A DNA stretch of 64,000 nt, taken from an uncultured Gammaproteobacteria bacterium (GTDB taxonomy: Bacteria > Pseudomonadota > Gammaproteobacteria > Pseudomonadales > Pseudohongiellaceae). This document shows positions 42,723 through 52,231 of the stretch, piece after piece. The notes beneath the pieces were generated by a model, which worked only from the letters and a program-made list of their open reading frames with translations, made no database searches and was not told the origin of the DNA. The first letter of the stretch is position 1, and each line of letters opens with the position of its first letter. The position numbers and the translations under genes were made by a program. The stretch covers positions 76,913 through 140,912 of the forward strand of contig CALEJT010000014.1 of assembly GCA_937898685.1 (NCBI GenBank). Reading direction: 5' to 3'.

Positions 42723-43868
42723 TTATTGCGGATTCGCAGCAGGCACCGGCGTCACCGGCATGCCCGGCTGCACCCTTAGCAATCCGTTGCTGATGATGCG
42801 CATGCCGTTCTCCACACCGGAGGTGGCGATCCAATTGGTTCCCACCGCCATGCCCGTGGTGACCGGCGTGTACTGCACCATGTTCTGTTGATCGACGCTG
42901 AGCACGAAGGGACCCTGCGGCCCCTGCATCACGGCCGCCTGCGGCACCAGCAGTACGTCGTTCAGTGTCAGGTCCATCACGCTCACACGCGCGAACTGAC
43001 CCGGCAGCACCTCATTGTTGGGGTTCGGGAACACTGCGCGCGCCTGCACCGTGCCCGTGCTGGGATCGACCGTGCTGGCGGTGAAGTCGATGCTGCCATC
43101 CTCGAGTGCGACGGTGCCATCGTCGAGCACGAGCTGCGCACCGATCGGCGCGGCTTCGGCACCTTCCGGATGCAGACGACGCAACGTGAGGTATTCGCTT
43201 TCGGGAATCGCGAACACGACGTAGAGCGGATCGGTGCGCACGATGCGCGTGAGCAGGCTCATGTTCTGCATGGGGCCGACGAGACTGCCTTCCGACACGG
43301 CTTCGCGACTGGTGACGCCGCTGATCGGCGCAGTCACCGTGGTGTAGCCGAGGTTGATCTGTGCCGCTTCGCGTTCGGCACGCGCGAGTGCCACGCTCGC
43401 TTCGGCGAGCTCGTAGGCGGAGCGGACGGCGTCGTAATCGCTTTCACTGATGACGCCGCGTTCGAACACGGCCCGACCACGTTCCCAATCACGCTGTGCC
43501 GTGCGGTACTGCGCTTCGGCCTGTTTCAGCTGCGCATTGGCACGCTCGAGCGCCACGCGATAGGGCTCAGGATCGATTTCGAACAACACCTCTCCTTCGG
43601 AAACGATGCTGCCCTCCTGATAGTTGCGGCGCAGCAGGATGCCGTCGACACGTGCGCGCACTTCGACTTCACGCGAACCAGTGACGCGGCCGGGGTATTG
43701 GACGTCGAGGGAAACGGTACGTGGAGTGATGGTTACCACTTCGACTTCCGGAGGCGGCATGCCAGCGCCAGGTCCCTGGGCTGAATCCACTTCTGCATCT
43801 TGCGTACAGCCAGTGAGAGCGACACCGAGCCACAAGAGCGCGGCGAACGACCTGTAGAGACTTTGCAT
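42723..43868 (-). CDS. RND efflux periplasmic adaptor (MexA/AcrA-like lipoprotein)
   Basis: A 381-aa membrane fusion protein. The signal ends in a lipobox LTGC with Cys21. Then come VQYPGRVTGSREVEVRARVDG (barrel-sandwich half), a helical hairpin (RANAQLKQAEAQYRTAQRDW, YELAEASVALARAERE), and the second lipoyl half TTVTAPISGVTSREAVSEG. The beta-barrel and membrane-proximal domains follow. It bridges the permease and an outer-membrane channel. The 274-bp region upstream is divergent with the EamA gene and shows no regulator gene. Confidence 0.96.
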   Translation of the reverse strand: MQSLYRSFAALLWLGVALTGCTQDAEVDSAQGPGAGMPPPEVEVVTITPRTVSLDVQYPGRVTGSREVEVRARVDGILLRRNYQEGSIVSEGEVLFEIDPEPYRVALERANAQLKQAEAQYRTAQRDWERGRAVFERGVISESDYDAVRSAYELAEASVALARAEREAAQINLGYTTVTAPISGVTSREAVSEGSLVGPMQNMSLLTRIVRTDPLYVVFAIPESEYLTLRRLHPEGAEAAPIGAQLVLDDGTVALEDGSIDFTASTVDPSTGTVQARAVFPNPNNEVLPGQFARVSVMDLTLNDVLLVPQAAVMQGPQGPFVLSVDQQNMVQYTPVTTGMAVGTNWIATSGVENGMRIISNGLLRVQPGMPVTPVPAANPQ

Positions 43869-44142
43869 GTTTCCTTACTCGTAGACGACGGTATGTACGT
43901 ATCGATCAGCCGCCCGGGGCTGTCGGGCTAAGTTGGATGGTTGCTTGGCACAGGCAGTCGGTAGACGGGCAGGCGCGCATTGTATACGGGTTGGCAGCGT
44001 CAGGCGCGCGTAAGCTGTAAAGATTTGTGACCGGATGGCATGAAAAGTGTTGTTCTACAGGCCTCGGCGGCGCTTGCACAAATATTTACGACAATCTTGT
44101 TGACCCAAGTGTATACTGCGCGGCTTCGCACAGGGCCTGACC

Positions 44143-45066
44143 ATGTCCTCGCTCAAACTCTCGCCGGACCGCGCCAAACTGCTTCTGGCATTCTTCCTCC
44201 TCTATGTGATCTGGGGTTCGACCTACCTCGCGATCCGCTATGCCATCGAAACGCTGCCACCGTTCCTGATGGCGGGCGTGCGTTTCATCCTGGCAGGCAG
44301 CTTGATGTACAGCTTCATGCGTTGGCGCGGGGCACCCAACCCGTCGTGGCAACAGTGGTGGCGACTCGCGTTGATAGGCGTGTTCCTCTTCCTCGGCGGC
44401 AACGGTTTCGTGGTGTGGGCGGAGCAATACATCACCTCGGGTCTCGCCGCCTTGCTGGTGTCGACCTTGCCCTTGTGGCTGATCCTCCTCGACTGGTTGT
44501 GGGCCGGCGGTCCGCGGCCGGGAGCGCTTGCGCTGACCGGCATCGCCTTCGGCATCCTCGGCACCTTCGTGTTGGTGGATCCGATTCAGCTCGTGGGAAG
44601 TGACGTCTATCTGCCCGGTGCGGCGATGGTGATCCTCGCTTCCCTGTTGTGGGCCATCGGCTCGATCTATTCCAAAAAGATCGAACAGCCGAAGTCGATC
44701 TTCATGTCTGCCGCCTGCCAGATGATCGGCGGTGGTGTGTCGATCCTTCTCGTGGCGGCAGCACTCGGTGAATTCGAGGGCTTCGCGTTGGGCCAGGTGA
44801 GCCTGGTATCCGCCGCGTGCTTCTTCTATCTGCTCGTACTCGGTTCGATGGTGGCGATCTCCGCCTACGTGTGGTTGCTGCAGAACGCGTCCGCCTCGAG
44901 TGTGTCCACCTATGCCTTCGTCAACCCGGCCGTTGCCGTGTTCCTCGGTTGGTTGATCGCCGATGAGCCTCTCAACGCGCGCATCCTTACCGGTGCCGGC
45001 ATCATCCTCGCCGGCGTGGTGCTGGTGTTGCGGGCTTCTGCATCGCGTTCCCGTTCCGCTTCGTAG
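44143..45066 (+). CDS. EamA-family (DMT superfamily) transporter, YedA-like
   Basis: A 307-aa integral membrane protein with ten predicted helices in two EamA halves. The N-terminus (LLLAFFLLYVIWGSTYLAIR, then LPPFLMAGVRFILAG) is typical of the YedA/RhtA-like branch of metabolite exporters. The second half begins near residue 160 (AAMVILASLLWAIGSIYSKK) and ends with a basic/serine tail (RASASRSRSAS). The substrate cannot be inferred. A TATACT -10-like box lies at 44112-44117, about 25 bp before the start, but its -35 element is poor. Confidence 0.92.
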   Translation: MSSLKLSPDRAKLLLAFFLLYVIWGSTYLAIRYAIETLPPFLMAGVRFILAGSLMYSFMRWRGAPNPSWQQWWRLALIGVFLFLGGNGFVVWAEQYITSGLAALLVSTLPLWLILLDWLWAGGPRPGALALTGIAFGILGTFVLVDPIQLVGSDVYLPGAAMVILASLLWAIGSIYSKKIEQPKSIFMSAACQMIGGGVSILLVAAALGEFEGFALGQVSLVSAACFFYLLVLGSMVAISAYVWLLQNASASSVSTYAFVNPAVAVFLGWLIADEPLNARILTGAGIILAGVVLVLRASASRSRSAS

Positions 45067-45181
45067 GTTGCCTCCGATAGGCTGGGCTTGCCTTGCTCAG
45101 CTCCAGCCACGCGGCGTAGCCGCGTGTCGCTCAGACTGTGCATAGCACGATTGCCGCAACGCTTGTCTTCGCGCAACCTAC
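45063..45181. repeat. REP/MITE-like element B
   Basis: A ~119-bp element bounded by GTAGGTTGC at 45063-45071 and its inverse GCAACCTAC at 45173-45181, with an internal perfect hairpin CACGCGGC-GTA-GCCGCGTG at 45108-45126. It starts inside the EamA stop-codon region and fills the gap to the next gene. Related ends occur at three other places in the window. Confidence 0.65.
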
Positions 45182-45199
45182 CAACCAGCGCGGCTCATC

Positions 45200-45835
45200 T
45201 CACCGCAAACTCACCTCGATCTCTCCCACACCGATTTCGATCCGCACTTCCTTGTCGCCCTCACCACGCCCGTGGATGTCGTGCGAAACGAAGGCGCGGC
45301 TGACCTTGGTTTCGCGGCCGCCGCGTAGACGGGCTTCGCCGACGCCGGTGGAAAGCTCGATCGCGCCGGTGCTCTCGCGTGGCAGTTCGATGTCGACTTC
45401 ACCCACACCAAGATCGATCGAGAGTTCGGTGGCGCCGAAGCTGCCTTCGACTTCGCCTACACCGAAGTCGATCGTGGTGCGCTCGAGTACGGGTAGTTTC
45501 ACGAGCCAGGTGGAGCGGGTGTCCTCTTCGTCCATCGTGAGCACGAGGCGGGAGCCACGCACGCGGCTTTCGAGTTCGAGGTCGTCGACGTCCTTGCGGC
45601 GACTGAACCAGCCGTGCTCCTCGGCCGCGATCACGAGGTCGATGTGGATATTGTCGTCCGGGCTGGGGCTGAAGTGCATCTCCCCGACGTTGCCGCGGAA
45701 CTCGATTTCGGTGAGATCCCGGGTTTCGAACTGATATTGACGATGGACTTCCTCATCGGCCTTCAGCGGTTGGGCGCAGGCCAGGACGAGGAGGGCACAG
45801 GCACAGCTTGCTGGGACTACGTAAGAGGGCTTCAT
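45200..45835 (-). CDS. Exported beta-repeat protein, DUF4097/toastrack-like
   Basis: A 211-aa protein; ATG 45835 with AAGGAGCC is chosen over an upstream start that lacks a ribosome site. The N-terminus VVPASCACALLVLACAQPLKA is a signal peptide, possibly lipoprotein (Cys in LVLAC). The mature part is built of short strands with the repeated phrase [FL]GVGEV near residues 128, 148, 170 and 200, typical of right-handed beta folds of the DUF4097/DUF2807 group. The repeats suggest a structural or binding role. No catalytic motif is seen. Confidence 0.75.
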   Translation of the reverse strand: MKPSYVVPASCACALLVLACAQPLKADEEVHRQYQFETRDLTEIEFRGNVGEMHFSPSPDDNIHIDLVIAAEEHGWFSRRKDVDDLELESRVRGSRLVLTMDEEDTRSTWLVKLPVLERTTIDFGVGEVEGSFGATELSIDLGVGEVDIELPRESTGAIELSTGVGEARLRGGRETKVSRAFVSHDIHGRGEGDKEVRIEIGVGEIEVSLR

Positions 45836-46023
45836 GGGTGGCTCCTTGTTGGTGTTGTGGACGGAGCCTTTGCATGTCATGTGCCAGATGACGAAAGCTG
45901 ATGAATGACAGATAGATATATTGTTTTTTTAAACATCTGGTTAAGTTGCGTTCGGCGAATTCCACCAAGTGCTTGGTGGAATCCACGTGCTTGGATGATA
46001 AGGCGGGGCCTAGCAACCGCGAC

Positions 46024-46818
46024 TCACAGAGTCGCGGCGTCGGGCGGGGACTGGTCGGAATTGCGTATAGGCATGCCGATGCGGCCGATGCCGGGGAGTT
46101 TGAGTGCCGGGCGACGCAGGTCGATGCCGGCGGAAAGACCGAGAAGGTTGAGTTCCACGCCTTCATCGACTGCCACCATCAGCCCGAGTGCGCCGAGTAC
46201 CGAGATCTGATAACCGGTACCGCTGGGCGTGCTGGCGATGAGCGAGGCCCCGAGATAGTCCTTGCCGATGGCAGTGACAGGAAGCTGTAGCCCGAGTTCG
46301 GGCACCTGACGGCCGATGTGGGCGATGAAGGTATTGCTGTTGGGGCCCGGCCACATGGTGTAGGTGTCGGCGTAGGGGTAGCTCTCGACTGCGGCCAGCA
46401 CGCGCGGGATCAGCGCTTCCGCTTTCTCCCCTCGCAGGTCGATGAGAAGTTCGGGCTGGTTGCCGTACCAGAGGCGATCCGGCACGTCGGGTTCTGAAAC
46501 CACGACGGGCAGACCACGGCGTGCGCGGAAGCCGATCACTTGATGCACGCGATATTCGCTGGCGCCGGCTTGTTTGGTGGAAATCCAGGTGTGCACGGCG
46601 AGATGACCCCGCCAGCTCCAGGTGCGGGCGGCGTAGGCCTGAATCACGGCGCCGGGATGCTCGGCGGGGCGGGGAGCAAGTCCCGTCGAGTCGCGGCTGG
46701 CGAAGGCCCAGGCATTGCGCACGCGGCCGCCCTCGGCCTCGCTGCCGAAGGCCGCCATGTAGAGCGGGCCGGTCAGCAACAGACACAAGGACAGAAACGA
46801 GAACTTCAAGACTTTCAT
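46024..46818 (-). CDS. DUF3750 family exported protein
   Basis: A 264-aa protein starting at ATG 46818 with GAGGGG upstream; the open frame continues ~113 codons further but without coding character. It has a signal peptide or membrane anchor (FSFLSLCLLLTGPLYMAAFG). The family core is clear: QAYAARTWSWRGHLAVHTW, RVHQVIGFRARRGLPV, WYGNQPELLIDLRG, YPYADTYTMWPGPNSNTF and LPVTAIGKDYL. The conserved Asn/Thr and aromatic residues of this core resemble NlpC/P60-like DUF folds, but no enzyme activity is established. The end of the gene abuts an intergenic stretch near 45.9-46.0 kb. Confidence 0.88.
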   Translation of the reverse strand: MKVLKFSFLSLCLLLTGPLYMAAFGSEAEGGRVRNAWAFASRDSTGLAPRPAEHPGAVIQAYAARTWSWRGHLAVHTWISTKQAGASEYRVHQVIGFRARRGLPVVVSEPDVPDRLWYGNQPELLIDLRGEKAEALIPRVLAAVESYPYADTYTMWPGPNSNTFIAHIGRQVPELGLQLPVTAIGKDYLGASLIASTPSGTGYQISVLGALGLMVAVDEGVELNLLGLSAGIDLRRPALKLPGIGRIGMPIRNSDQSPPDAATL

Positions 46819-47170
46819 CGCATACCCCTCGTCGCGCACGTTGGATCGCACCGCGTCCGTCCGTGATTGCGGGCCATGATGCCGCAGGACCGCCGCTCGC
46901 GAAATCCCTTGCTCGAGCTCGACATGGAAATTGTGGGTGAGTGTTGCCGAGAGCCGTTCATTCCTTCTTCTGCGTGTCGGATTGATGAGGTTGATTCCGC
47001 TCTCGACAGCAGGTTCAGCGCGCGATGCGCTTGTCTCGTAGGTTGGGCTGATCGAGTGAAGCCCAACTCCCCAGCCGCTCGCATGGCGTGCGGCGTTCAC
47101 CTGTGGCGCGACGCTTTGCGTCGAAGCGCCTTGGTCACCCCGATCTACGAATTGCACACCTGTGGGAGGT
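46819..47170. other. Intergenic region with repeat element C
   Basis: A 352-bp stretch between the DUF3750 gene and the threonylcarbamoyl-AMP synthase gene, both on the minus strand. It contains a third copy of the GTAGGTTGGGCT-type repeat (about 47039-47150). The remaining ~220 bp presumably hold the DUF3750 promoter. I see no gene. Confidence 0.55.
47039..47150. repeat. REP/MITE-like element C
   Basis: The left end GTAGGTTGGGCTGATCGAG is followed at once by the inverse TGAAGCCCAAC, giving a strong terminal hairpin (47039-47067). The right end CCCCGATCTAC is an imperfect inverse of the left end. It shares the order 'GTAGG.TGGGCTGA...GTGAAGCCC' with element D at 52232. Confidence 0.6.
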
Positions 47171-48157
47171 CTACAGAGAGGCCGAGGCCTTACTGAGACG
47201 ATCGTTCACGTCGAGCCAGTCTTCGTCCTGCGGTGGTCGTTCGAGCAGGATGGCGTCGGCCTGCAGGGAGTCGAGTTCATGGAGCTCGCGATAGAGCGCG
47301 CTGGCGTAGGCGGCTTTGTCGGTCGGCATCGTGCGGGCGCTGAGAACGACGGAGCCATCGAAGCTGTCGGGCATCGAGCCATACCACACGATGGCGAGAC
47401 GCGCGCCCGCTCGTTGTTTGAGACGATCGAGCAGCTCGTCGCGGGACAACACATAGAGGGGTGTACGCGGTTGGTAGTGCACCTTCATGTTGCCGGCCAC
47501 GGCTACCTCGTGCTGCTGCGGTTGGAGCACGGGCTGACCGAGCACGGCTTCGAGTTGTTGTCGTGTCAGAGGACCACTGCGCAGGATACGCGGCGTATCC
47601 GTGGTGAGATCGACGATGGTCGATTCGAGGCCGACACGACAGGTGCCGCCATCGAGCACCGCCGCGATGCGCCCACCGAGTCCGGCCAAGACCTGTGCCG
47701 CGCTGGTGGGGCTGAGTTGCTTGTGTGGATTTGCCGAGGGCGCTGCGAGACCCGTATCGAGTTCGCGCAGAAGATTCAGCAGCACCGGATGATCCGGCAC
47801 CCGCAGCCCGATGGTGTCGCGGCCACCGGTGACGACTGAATTCACGTGCGGTGCCTTGTGCAACAGCAGCGTGAGCGGGCCAGGCCAGAAGGCGGCAGCG
47901 AGTTCGAGGGCGGTTTGCGGGACGGGATCGGCCCAGGCGGAAAGCGCTTCGACACCCGCGACGTGCACGATCAAGGGGTGATTCGCCGGACGATTCTTGG
48001 CAGCGAAGATCTTGGCCACTGCGTCCGGTTGCCGTGCATCGGCAGCGAGTCCATAGACGGTTTCGGTCGGCACGGCCACCAATTCACCCTGACGCAGCAG
48101 GCTGAGCGCGCGCTGGCGATCGTCGAGGTCGTTGGCGTCAAGAAGCAGGGTGTTCAA
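47171..48157 (-). CDS. L-threonylcarbamoyladenylate synthase, Sua5/TsaC type (long form)
   Basis: A 328-aa enzyme that makes threonylcarbamoyl-AMP from threonine, bicarbonate and ATP for the t6A37 modification of ANN-decoding tRNAs. The YrdC domain (residues ~10-200) shows GELVAVPTETVYGLAADARQ, IFAAKNRPANHPLIVHV, WPGPLTLLL and PSANPHKQLSPTSA. The last ~120 residues are the Sua5 C-terminal domain (HYQPRTPLYVL). No ATG fits; TTG 48157 (then NTLLLDANDL) gives a normal N-terminus, though a TTG at 48226 is also open. The product is cytosolic. Confidence 0.9.
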   Translation of the reverse strand: MNTLLLDANDLDDRQRALSLLRQGELVAVPTETVYGLAADARQPDAVAKIFAAKNRPANHPLIVHVAGVEALSAWADPVPQTALELAAAFWPGPLTLLLHKAPHVNSVVTGGRDTIGLRVPDHPVLLNLLRELDTGLAAPSANPHKQLSPTSAAQVLAGLGGRIAAVLDGGTCRVGLESTIVDLTTDTPRILRSGPLTRQQLEAVLGQPVLQPQQHEVAVAGNMKVHYQPRTPLYVLSRDELLDRLKQRAGARLAIVWYGSMPDSFDGSVVLSARTMPTDKAAYASALYRELHELDSLQADAILLERPPQDEDWLDVNDRLSKASASL

Positions 48158-48365
48158 GGGGAAACCTGTGGGGTACGAGCGAAGCGCGCAATGATAGCCG
48201 CTCCCACCCCGCAGCTGAATCGCCAAGTCCGCGGTCCGTGCGTTGCGCTACGTTTTCCCGACAGATCCTGTCGATTCGGCGGTGTTCAATTCGACCAGGA
48301 GGAAGAGGGCAGGAGAACTGCCATCACACACGGGTCAACAGCATCAACAGCAAAAGGACGGGATC

Positions 48366-48854
48366 ATGAGCCAGACAGCGAACACCAAGGTTTTCCAGAT
48401 TTACATCAAGGCCACTCCGGAACAGATCTGGGAGGCAATCACTTCACCCGAGATCAATGGGCGTTACGGTTATCGCGGACAGATGCATTTCGATCTGCGT
48501 CCGGGCGGACGTTTCGAGGCGCGCGCCAACGAGATCATGCGGTCGATGGGTTTGCCAGAAGTAATCATCGACGGCGAAGTGGTGCAGTGCGCCCCACCGA
48601 AGAAGCTGGTGCAAACCTATCGCTTTCTGTTCGATGAAGCCTCACGTGCCGAGGGTTTCACCACACTCACCTGGGAAATCGAGGACACCGATGCGGGCTT
48701 CTGTCGTGTTGCGATCACGCATGAACTCGGCAATGCACAGGCGATGGCGGGCGCGGTGTCGAGCAACTACAACGACATGGGTGGCGGCGGTTGGAATTGG
48801 ATACTCAGCGATCTGAAAACACTGATCGAAACCGGTAAGCCGATGGCGGATTGA
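48366..48854 (+). CDS. SRPBCC/AHSA1-type protein
   Basis: A 162-aa START-like protein beginning at ATG 48366 with AAGGACGG upstream. It shows the usual opening VFQIYIKATPEQIWEAITSPE, then MHFDLRPGGRFEA, GEVVQCAPPKKLVQTYRF, LTWEIEDTDAGFCRVAITHE and a final helix GGGWNWILSDLKTLIETG. The family binds hydrophobic ligands or acts as a chaperone co-factor; the actual ligand is unknown. A strong terminator follows. Confidence 0.9.
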   Translation: MSQTANTKVFQIYIKATPEQIWEAITSPEINGRYGYRGQMHFDLRPGGRFEARANEIMRSMGLPEVIIDGEVVQCAPPKKLVQTYRFLFDEASRAEGFTTLTWEIEDTDAGFCRVAITHELGNAQAMAGAVSSNYNDMGGGGWNWILSDLKTLIETGKPMAD

Positions 48855-48880
48855 GCGGGGCTGCATTTCGAACGTGCACA

Positions 48881-48906
48881 AAAAACCGGGGCGAGCCCCG
48901 GTTTTT
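48881..48906. terminator. Bidirectional intrinsic terminator
   Basis: An 11-bp stem AAAAACCGGGG / CCCCGGTTTTT with loop CGAG. It separates the convergent SRPBCC gene (+) and acnB (-) and can act in both directions. Confidence 0.93.
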
Positions 48907-48922
48907 CGTTTCACGCTACTGC

Positions 48923-51517
48923 TCAGGCCACTTCGACGATGTTGTTCAGCGGGATGGTCTTGGCACGCTGTGCCGCATCCATGAACGAAGCGATTTCGTT
49001 GAAGTTCAGATAGCGGTAGATGTCGCCCGCCATCGTGTCCAGCTTGCTCATGTACTGCATGTACTCTTCCATGGTCGGGATGCGGCCGAGGAGCGAGCAG
49101 ATCGCAGCAAGTTCGGCGGAGGCGAGGAATACGTTGGCGCCGTCGCCGAGACGGTTCGGGAAGTTGCGGGTGGAGGTCGATACCACCGTGGACTTCGGAG
49201 CCACACGCGCCTGGTTGCCCATGCAGAGCGAGCAGCCGGGCATTTCGGTGCGGGCACCGGCGACGCCGAACACGCCGTAGACACCTTCCTGCGTCAGCTG
49301 ATGCTGATCCATCTTGGTCGGCGGGCTCACCCACAGACGCGTCGGGATCGAACCCTTGGCCTGTTCCAGCACCTTGGCGGCAGCGCGGAAGTGACCGATG
49401 TTGGTCATGCACGAACCGATGAAGACTTCGTCGATCTTGGTGCCGGCCACTTCGCTGAGCGGCTTGATGTCGTCCGGATCGTTCGGGCAGGCGAGCAGGG
49501 GCTCGGTGATTTCATCGAGGTTGATTTCGATGATGGCCTTGTACTCGGCATCCGGATCGGCTTCGAGCAGCTGCGGGTTGGCGAGCCAATCTTCCATGGC
49601 CTGTGCGCGACGCTCGAGCGTGCGGGCATCGCCGTAGCCTTCGCTGATCATCCAGCGCAGCAGCACCACGTTGGAAGTCAGGTACTCGATGATGGGCTCC
49701 TTGTTCAGCTTGATCGTACAGCCGGCAGCGGAGCGTTCGGCGGAAGCGTCGGACAGCTCGAAGGCCTGTTCGATCTTCAGATCCGGCAGACCTTCGATCT
49801 CAAGGATGCGGCCGGAGTAGATGTTCTTCTTGCCCTTCTTCTCGACGGTGAGCAGACCCTGCTTGATGGCAGCGTAGGGGATGGCGTTCACCAGGTCGCG
49901 CAGCGTGATGCCGGGCTGCATCTTGCCCTTGAAGCGCACCAGTACGGATTCGGGCATGTCGAGCGGCATGACGCCGGTGGCGGCAGCGAAGGCCACGAGA
50001 CCGGAGCCGGCCGGGAAGCTGATGCCGATCGGGAAGCGGGTGTGCGAGTCACCGCCGGTGCCCACGGTATCGGGCAGCAGCATGCGGTTCAGCCAGCTGT
50101 GGATGATGCCGTCACCGGGGCGCAGGCTCACACCGCCACGGTTGCGGATGAAGTCGGGCAGGGTGTGCTGCGTGGCGATGTCCACCGGCTTCGGATAGGC
50201 CGCGGTGTGACAGAAGGACTGCATGACGAGGTCGGCGGAGAAGCCGAGGCAGGCGAGATCCTTCAGTTCGTCGCGGGTCATCGGGCCGGTGGTGTCCTGC
50301 GAGCCCACGGTGGTCATCTTCGGCTCGCAGTAAGTGCCGGGGCGTACGCCGTCAACGCCGCAGGCGCGGCCCACGATTTTCTGCGCCAGCGTGAAGCCCT
50401 TGCCGGTGTCGGCAGGCGCTACCGGGCGGCGGAATACCGGGGAGGGGCCGAGGCCCAGGAATTCACGCGCCTTGTCGGTGAGACCGCGACCGATGATGAG
50501 CGGGATACGGCCGCCGGCCTGGACTTCGTCGAGGATGATGTCGGTTTTCAGTTTGAATTCGGCGACGAGTTCATCGCTGCCGTGCTTGGTGATCTTGCCG
50601 GCGTAGGGATGGATGTCGATCACGTCGCCGGTGTTCATCTTGGAGACGTCGCACTCGATCGGCAGAGCGCCGGCGTCTTCCATGGTGTTGAAGAAGATCG
50701 GTGCGATCTGACCGCCGATGCACACACCGCCGTCACGTTTGTTCGGGATGTGCGGGATGTCCTTGCCGATGTGCCACAGCACGGAGTTGGTGGCGGATTT
50801 GCGCGAGGAACCGGTGCCCACCACGTCGCCCACGAGGGCTACGGGGAAACCTTTCTGCTTGAGTTCGTTGATCTGCTCTTCGGCATTGGTGATGCCTTCG
50901 CGCGGCATCTTGTACATGGCCTTGGCGTGCAGCGGGATGTCGGGGCGTGACCAGGCGTCGGGAGCGGGGGAGAGGTCATCGGTGTTGGTCTCGCCGGGCA
51001 CCTTGAACACGGTGACGGTCAGCACTTCCGGCACCTTCGGACGCGAGGTGAACCAGGTGGCATCGGCCCAGTTCTGCATCAGCTGCTTGGCATTGGCATT
51101 GCCGGCCTTGGCCTTTTCGGCGACGTCGTGGAAGGCGTCGAACATCAACAGGGTGTTGCTGAGTTGGGCAGCCGCTTCCTCGCCGAGCTCCGCATCGTCG
51201 AGCAGTTCCACCAGCGTGGCGATGTTGTAGCCGCCGAGCATGGTGCCGAGGAGTTTGACGGCGTCGAGTTTGGAGATGAGAGGAGAGGAAGTTTCGCCTT
51301 TGGCGATGGCGCTGAGGAAACCGGCTTTGACATAGGCGGCTTCGTCGACGCCGGCGGGAACGCGGTTGCTGATGAGGTCGAGCAGGAATTCTTCTTCACC
51401 AGCCGGAGGGTTCTTGAGCAGCTCTGCCAGCGCGGCGGTTTGCTCGGCATCGAGGGGTTTGGGAACGACGCCCAGTTTGGCGCGTTCAGCGACATGGATT
51501 CGGTAGGCTTCTAACAC
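48923..51517 (-). CDS. acnB: Aconitate hydratase B
   Basis: An 864-aa cytosolic TCA-cycle enzyme that interconverts citrate and isocitrate with a [4Fe-4S] cluster. The N-terminal HEAT-like domain (LEAYRIHVAERAKLGVVPKP), the swivel segment (VALVGDVVGTGSSRKSATNS) and the catalytic part (SFCHTAAYPKP, GGDSHTRFPIGISFPAGSG) match AcnB. Cluster cysteines lie in GSCMTNIGHF and PGCSLCMGNQ. Translation starts at GTG 51517 with AGAGGT upstream. Length is normal for AcnB (about 865). Confidence 0.98.
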   Translation of the reverse strand: MLEAYRIHVAERAKLGVVPKPLDAEQTAALAELLKNPPAGEEEFLLDLISNRVPAGVDEAAYVKAGFLSAIAKGETSSPLISKLDAVKLLGTMLGGYNIATLVELLDDAELGEEAAAQLSNTLLMFDAFHDVAEKAKAGNANAKQLMQNWADATWFTSRPKVPEVLTVTVFKVPGETNTDDLSPAPDAWSRPDIPLHAKAMYKMPREGITNAEEQINELKQKGFPVALVGDVVGTGSSRKSATNSVLWHIGKDIPHIPNKRDGGVCIGGQIAPIFFNTMEDAGALPIECDVSKMNTGDVIDIHPYAGKITKHGSDELVAEFKLKTDIILDEVQAGGRIPLIIGRGLTDKAREFLGLGPSPVFRRPVAPADTGKGFTLAQKIVGRACGVDGVRPGTYCEPKMTTVGSQDTTGPMTRDELKDLACLGFSADLVMQSFCHTAAYPKPVDIATQHTLPDFIRNRGGVSLRPGDGIIHSWLNRMLLPDTVGTGGDSHTRFPIGISFPAGSGLVAFAAATGVMPLDMPESVLVRFKGKMQPGITLRDLVNAIPYAAIKQGLLTVEKKGKKNIYSGRILEIEGLPDLKIEQAFELSDASAERSAAGCTIKLNKEPIIEYLTSNVVLLRWMISEGYGDARTLERRAQAMEDWLANPQLLEADPDAEYKAIIEINLDEITEPLLACPNDPDDIKPLSEVAGTKIDEVFIGSCMTNIGHFRAAAKVLEQAKGSIPTRLWVSPPTKMDQHQLTQEGVYGVFGVAGARTEMPGCSLCMGNQARVAPKSTVVSTSTRNFPNRLGDGANVFLASAELAAICSLLGRIPTMEEYMQYMSKLDTMAGDIYRYLNFNEIASFMDAAQRAKTIPLNNIVEVA

Positions 51518-51666
51518 TGCGGCGACCTCTGAAGTTGAAGAAAAAACTGGGCGGCATTTTACGGGAAAGGGGGCGGGCAGACCACCGCCACCTCGAGCGC
51601 ATAAATTCTTTGACGTTGCGATGTTACGGCTGCCAGTACTTGGCCTTCCCGGTAGAATGTGCGGCC

Positions 51667-52113
51667 ATGAAACCCGTAAGAACTCCCTGCATTGGAATCT
51701 GCTCCACCACTTCCCTGGGCGATCGCATCTGCCGTGGTTGCAAGCGTTTCGCCTTCGAAGTGATCCATTGGAACTCCTACACCGACGATCAGAAGCGTGC
51801 CGTGCAGGCGCGCATCAATCAGTTCACCAGTCAGCTGATGGCGGACAAGTTTCAGATCCATTCCCTCCAGAAGCTGGTGGACGTGCTGCAGGATCTGCGC
51901 GTCTTCTACGACCCGGATCTCTCGCCGTATTTCTGGTTGCATCAGTTGCTACAGAAGCATTCGCATCGGCTTGCGAGTCTCGAGGAAGCTGGTGTGAGCC
52001 TCCAACCCGCCTATCGGGGCCGCGACGTGCGCGATGTGCTGCTCCTGATCAACGATCAGTTGCACGTGTTGAGTGAGGCGCACTATGAGCGGTATTTTCA
52101 AACGCAGAGATAA
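51667..52113 (+). CDS. DUF1289 domain-containing protein
   Basis: A 148-aa protein starting MKPVRTPCIGICSTT. The DUF1289 motif is C-x3-C followed by ICRGCKR and a W (VIHWNSYTDDQKRAV); its four cysteines suggest metal binding. The C-terminal ~85 residues extend the usual 60-residue domain and are helical (DKFQIHSLQKLVDVLQDLR, YFWLHQLLQKHSHRL). No function is established. It is divergent from acnB. Confidence 0.88.
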   Translation: MKPVRTPCIGICSTTSLGDRICRGCKRFAFEVIHWNSYTDDQKRAVQARINQFTSQLMADKFQIHSLQKLVDVLQDLRVFYDPDLSPYFWLHQLLQKHSHRLASLEEAGVSLQPAYRGRDVRDVLLLINDQLHVLSEAHYERYFQTQR

Positions 52114-52231
52114 GTAAATTCTTTTGAATCATCCGCTTGTGGTTCGTTTTTAATCTTGTTTCTTCGTTTTGTTGCGGCCATTTTGGCGCCACATTGCGAG
52201 CTTGCCAGCGTGGATGCTCGGGGTGCCGTTC

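Noticed and set aside
43869..44142. Regulator gene between the pump and the EamA gene
   Set aside because: Only very short frames without ribosome sites are present; the region looks like a divergent promoter.
46819..47157. N-terminal extension of the DUF3750 gene
   Set aside because: The extension covers repeat element C, lacks coding character and sits before a signal peptide with its own ribosome site at 46818.
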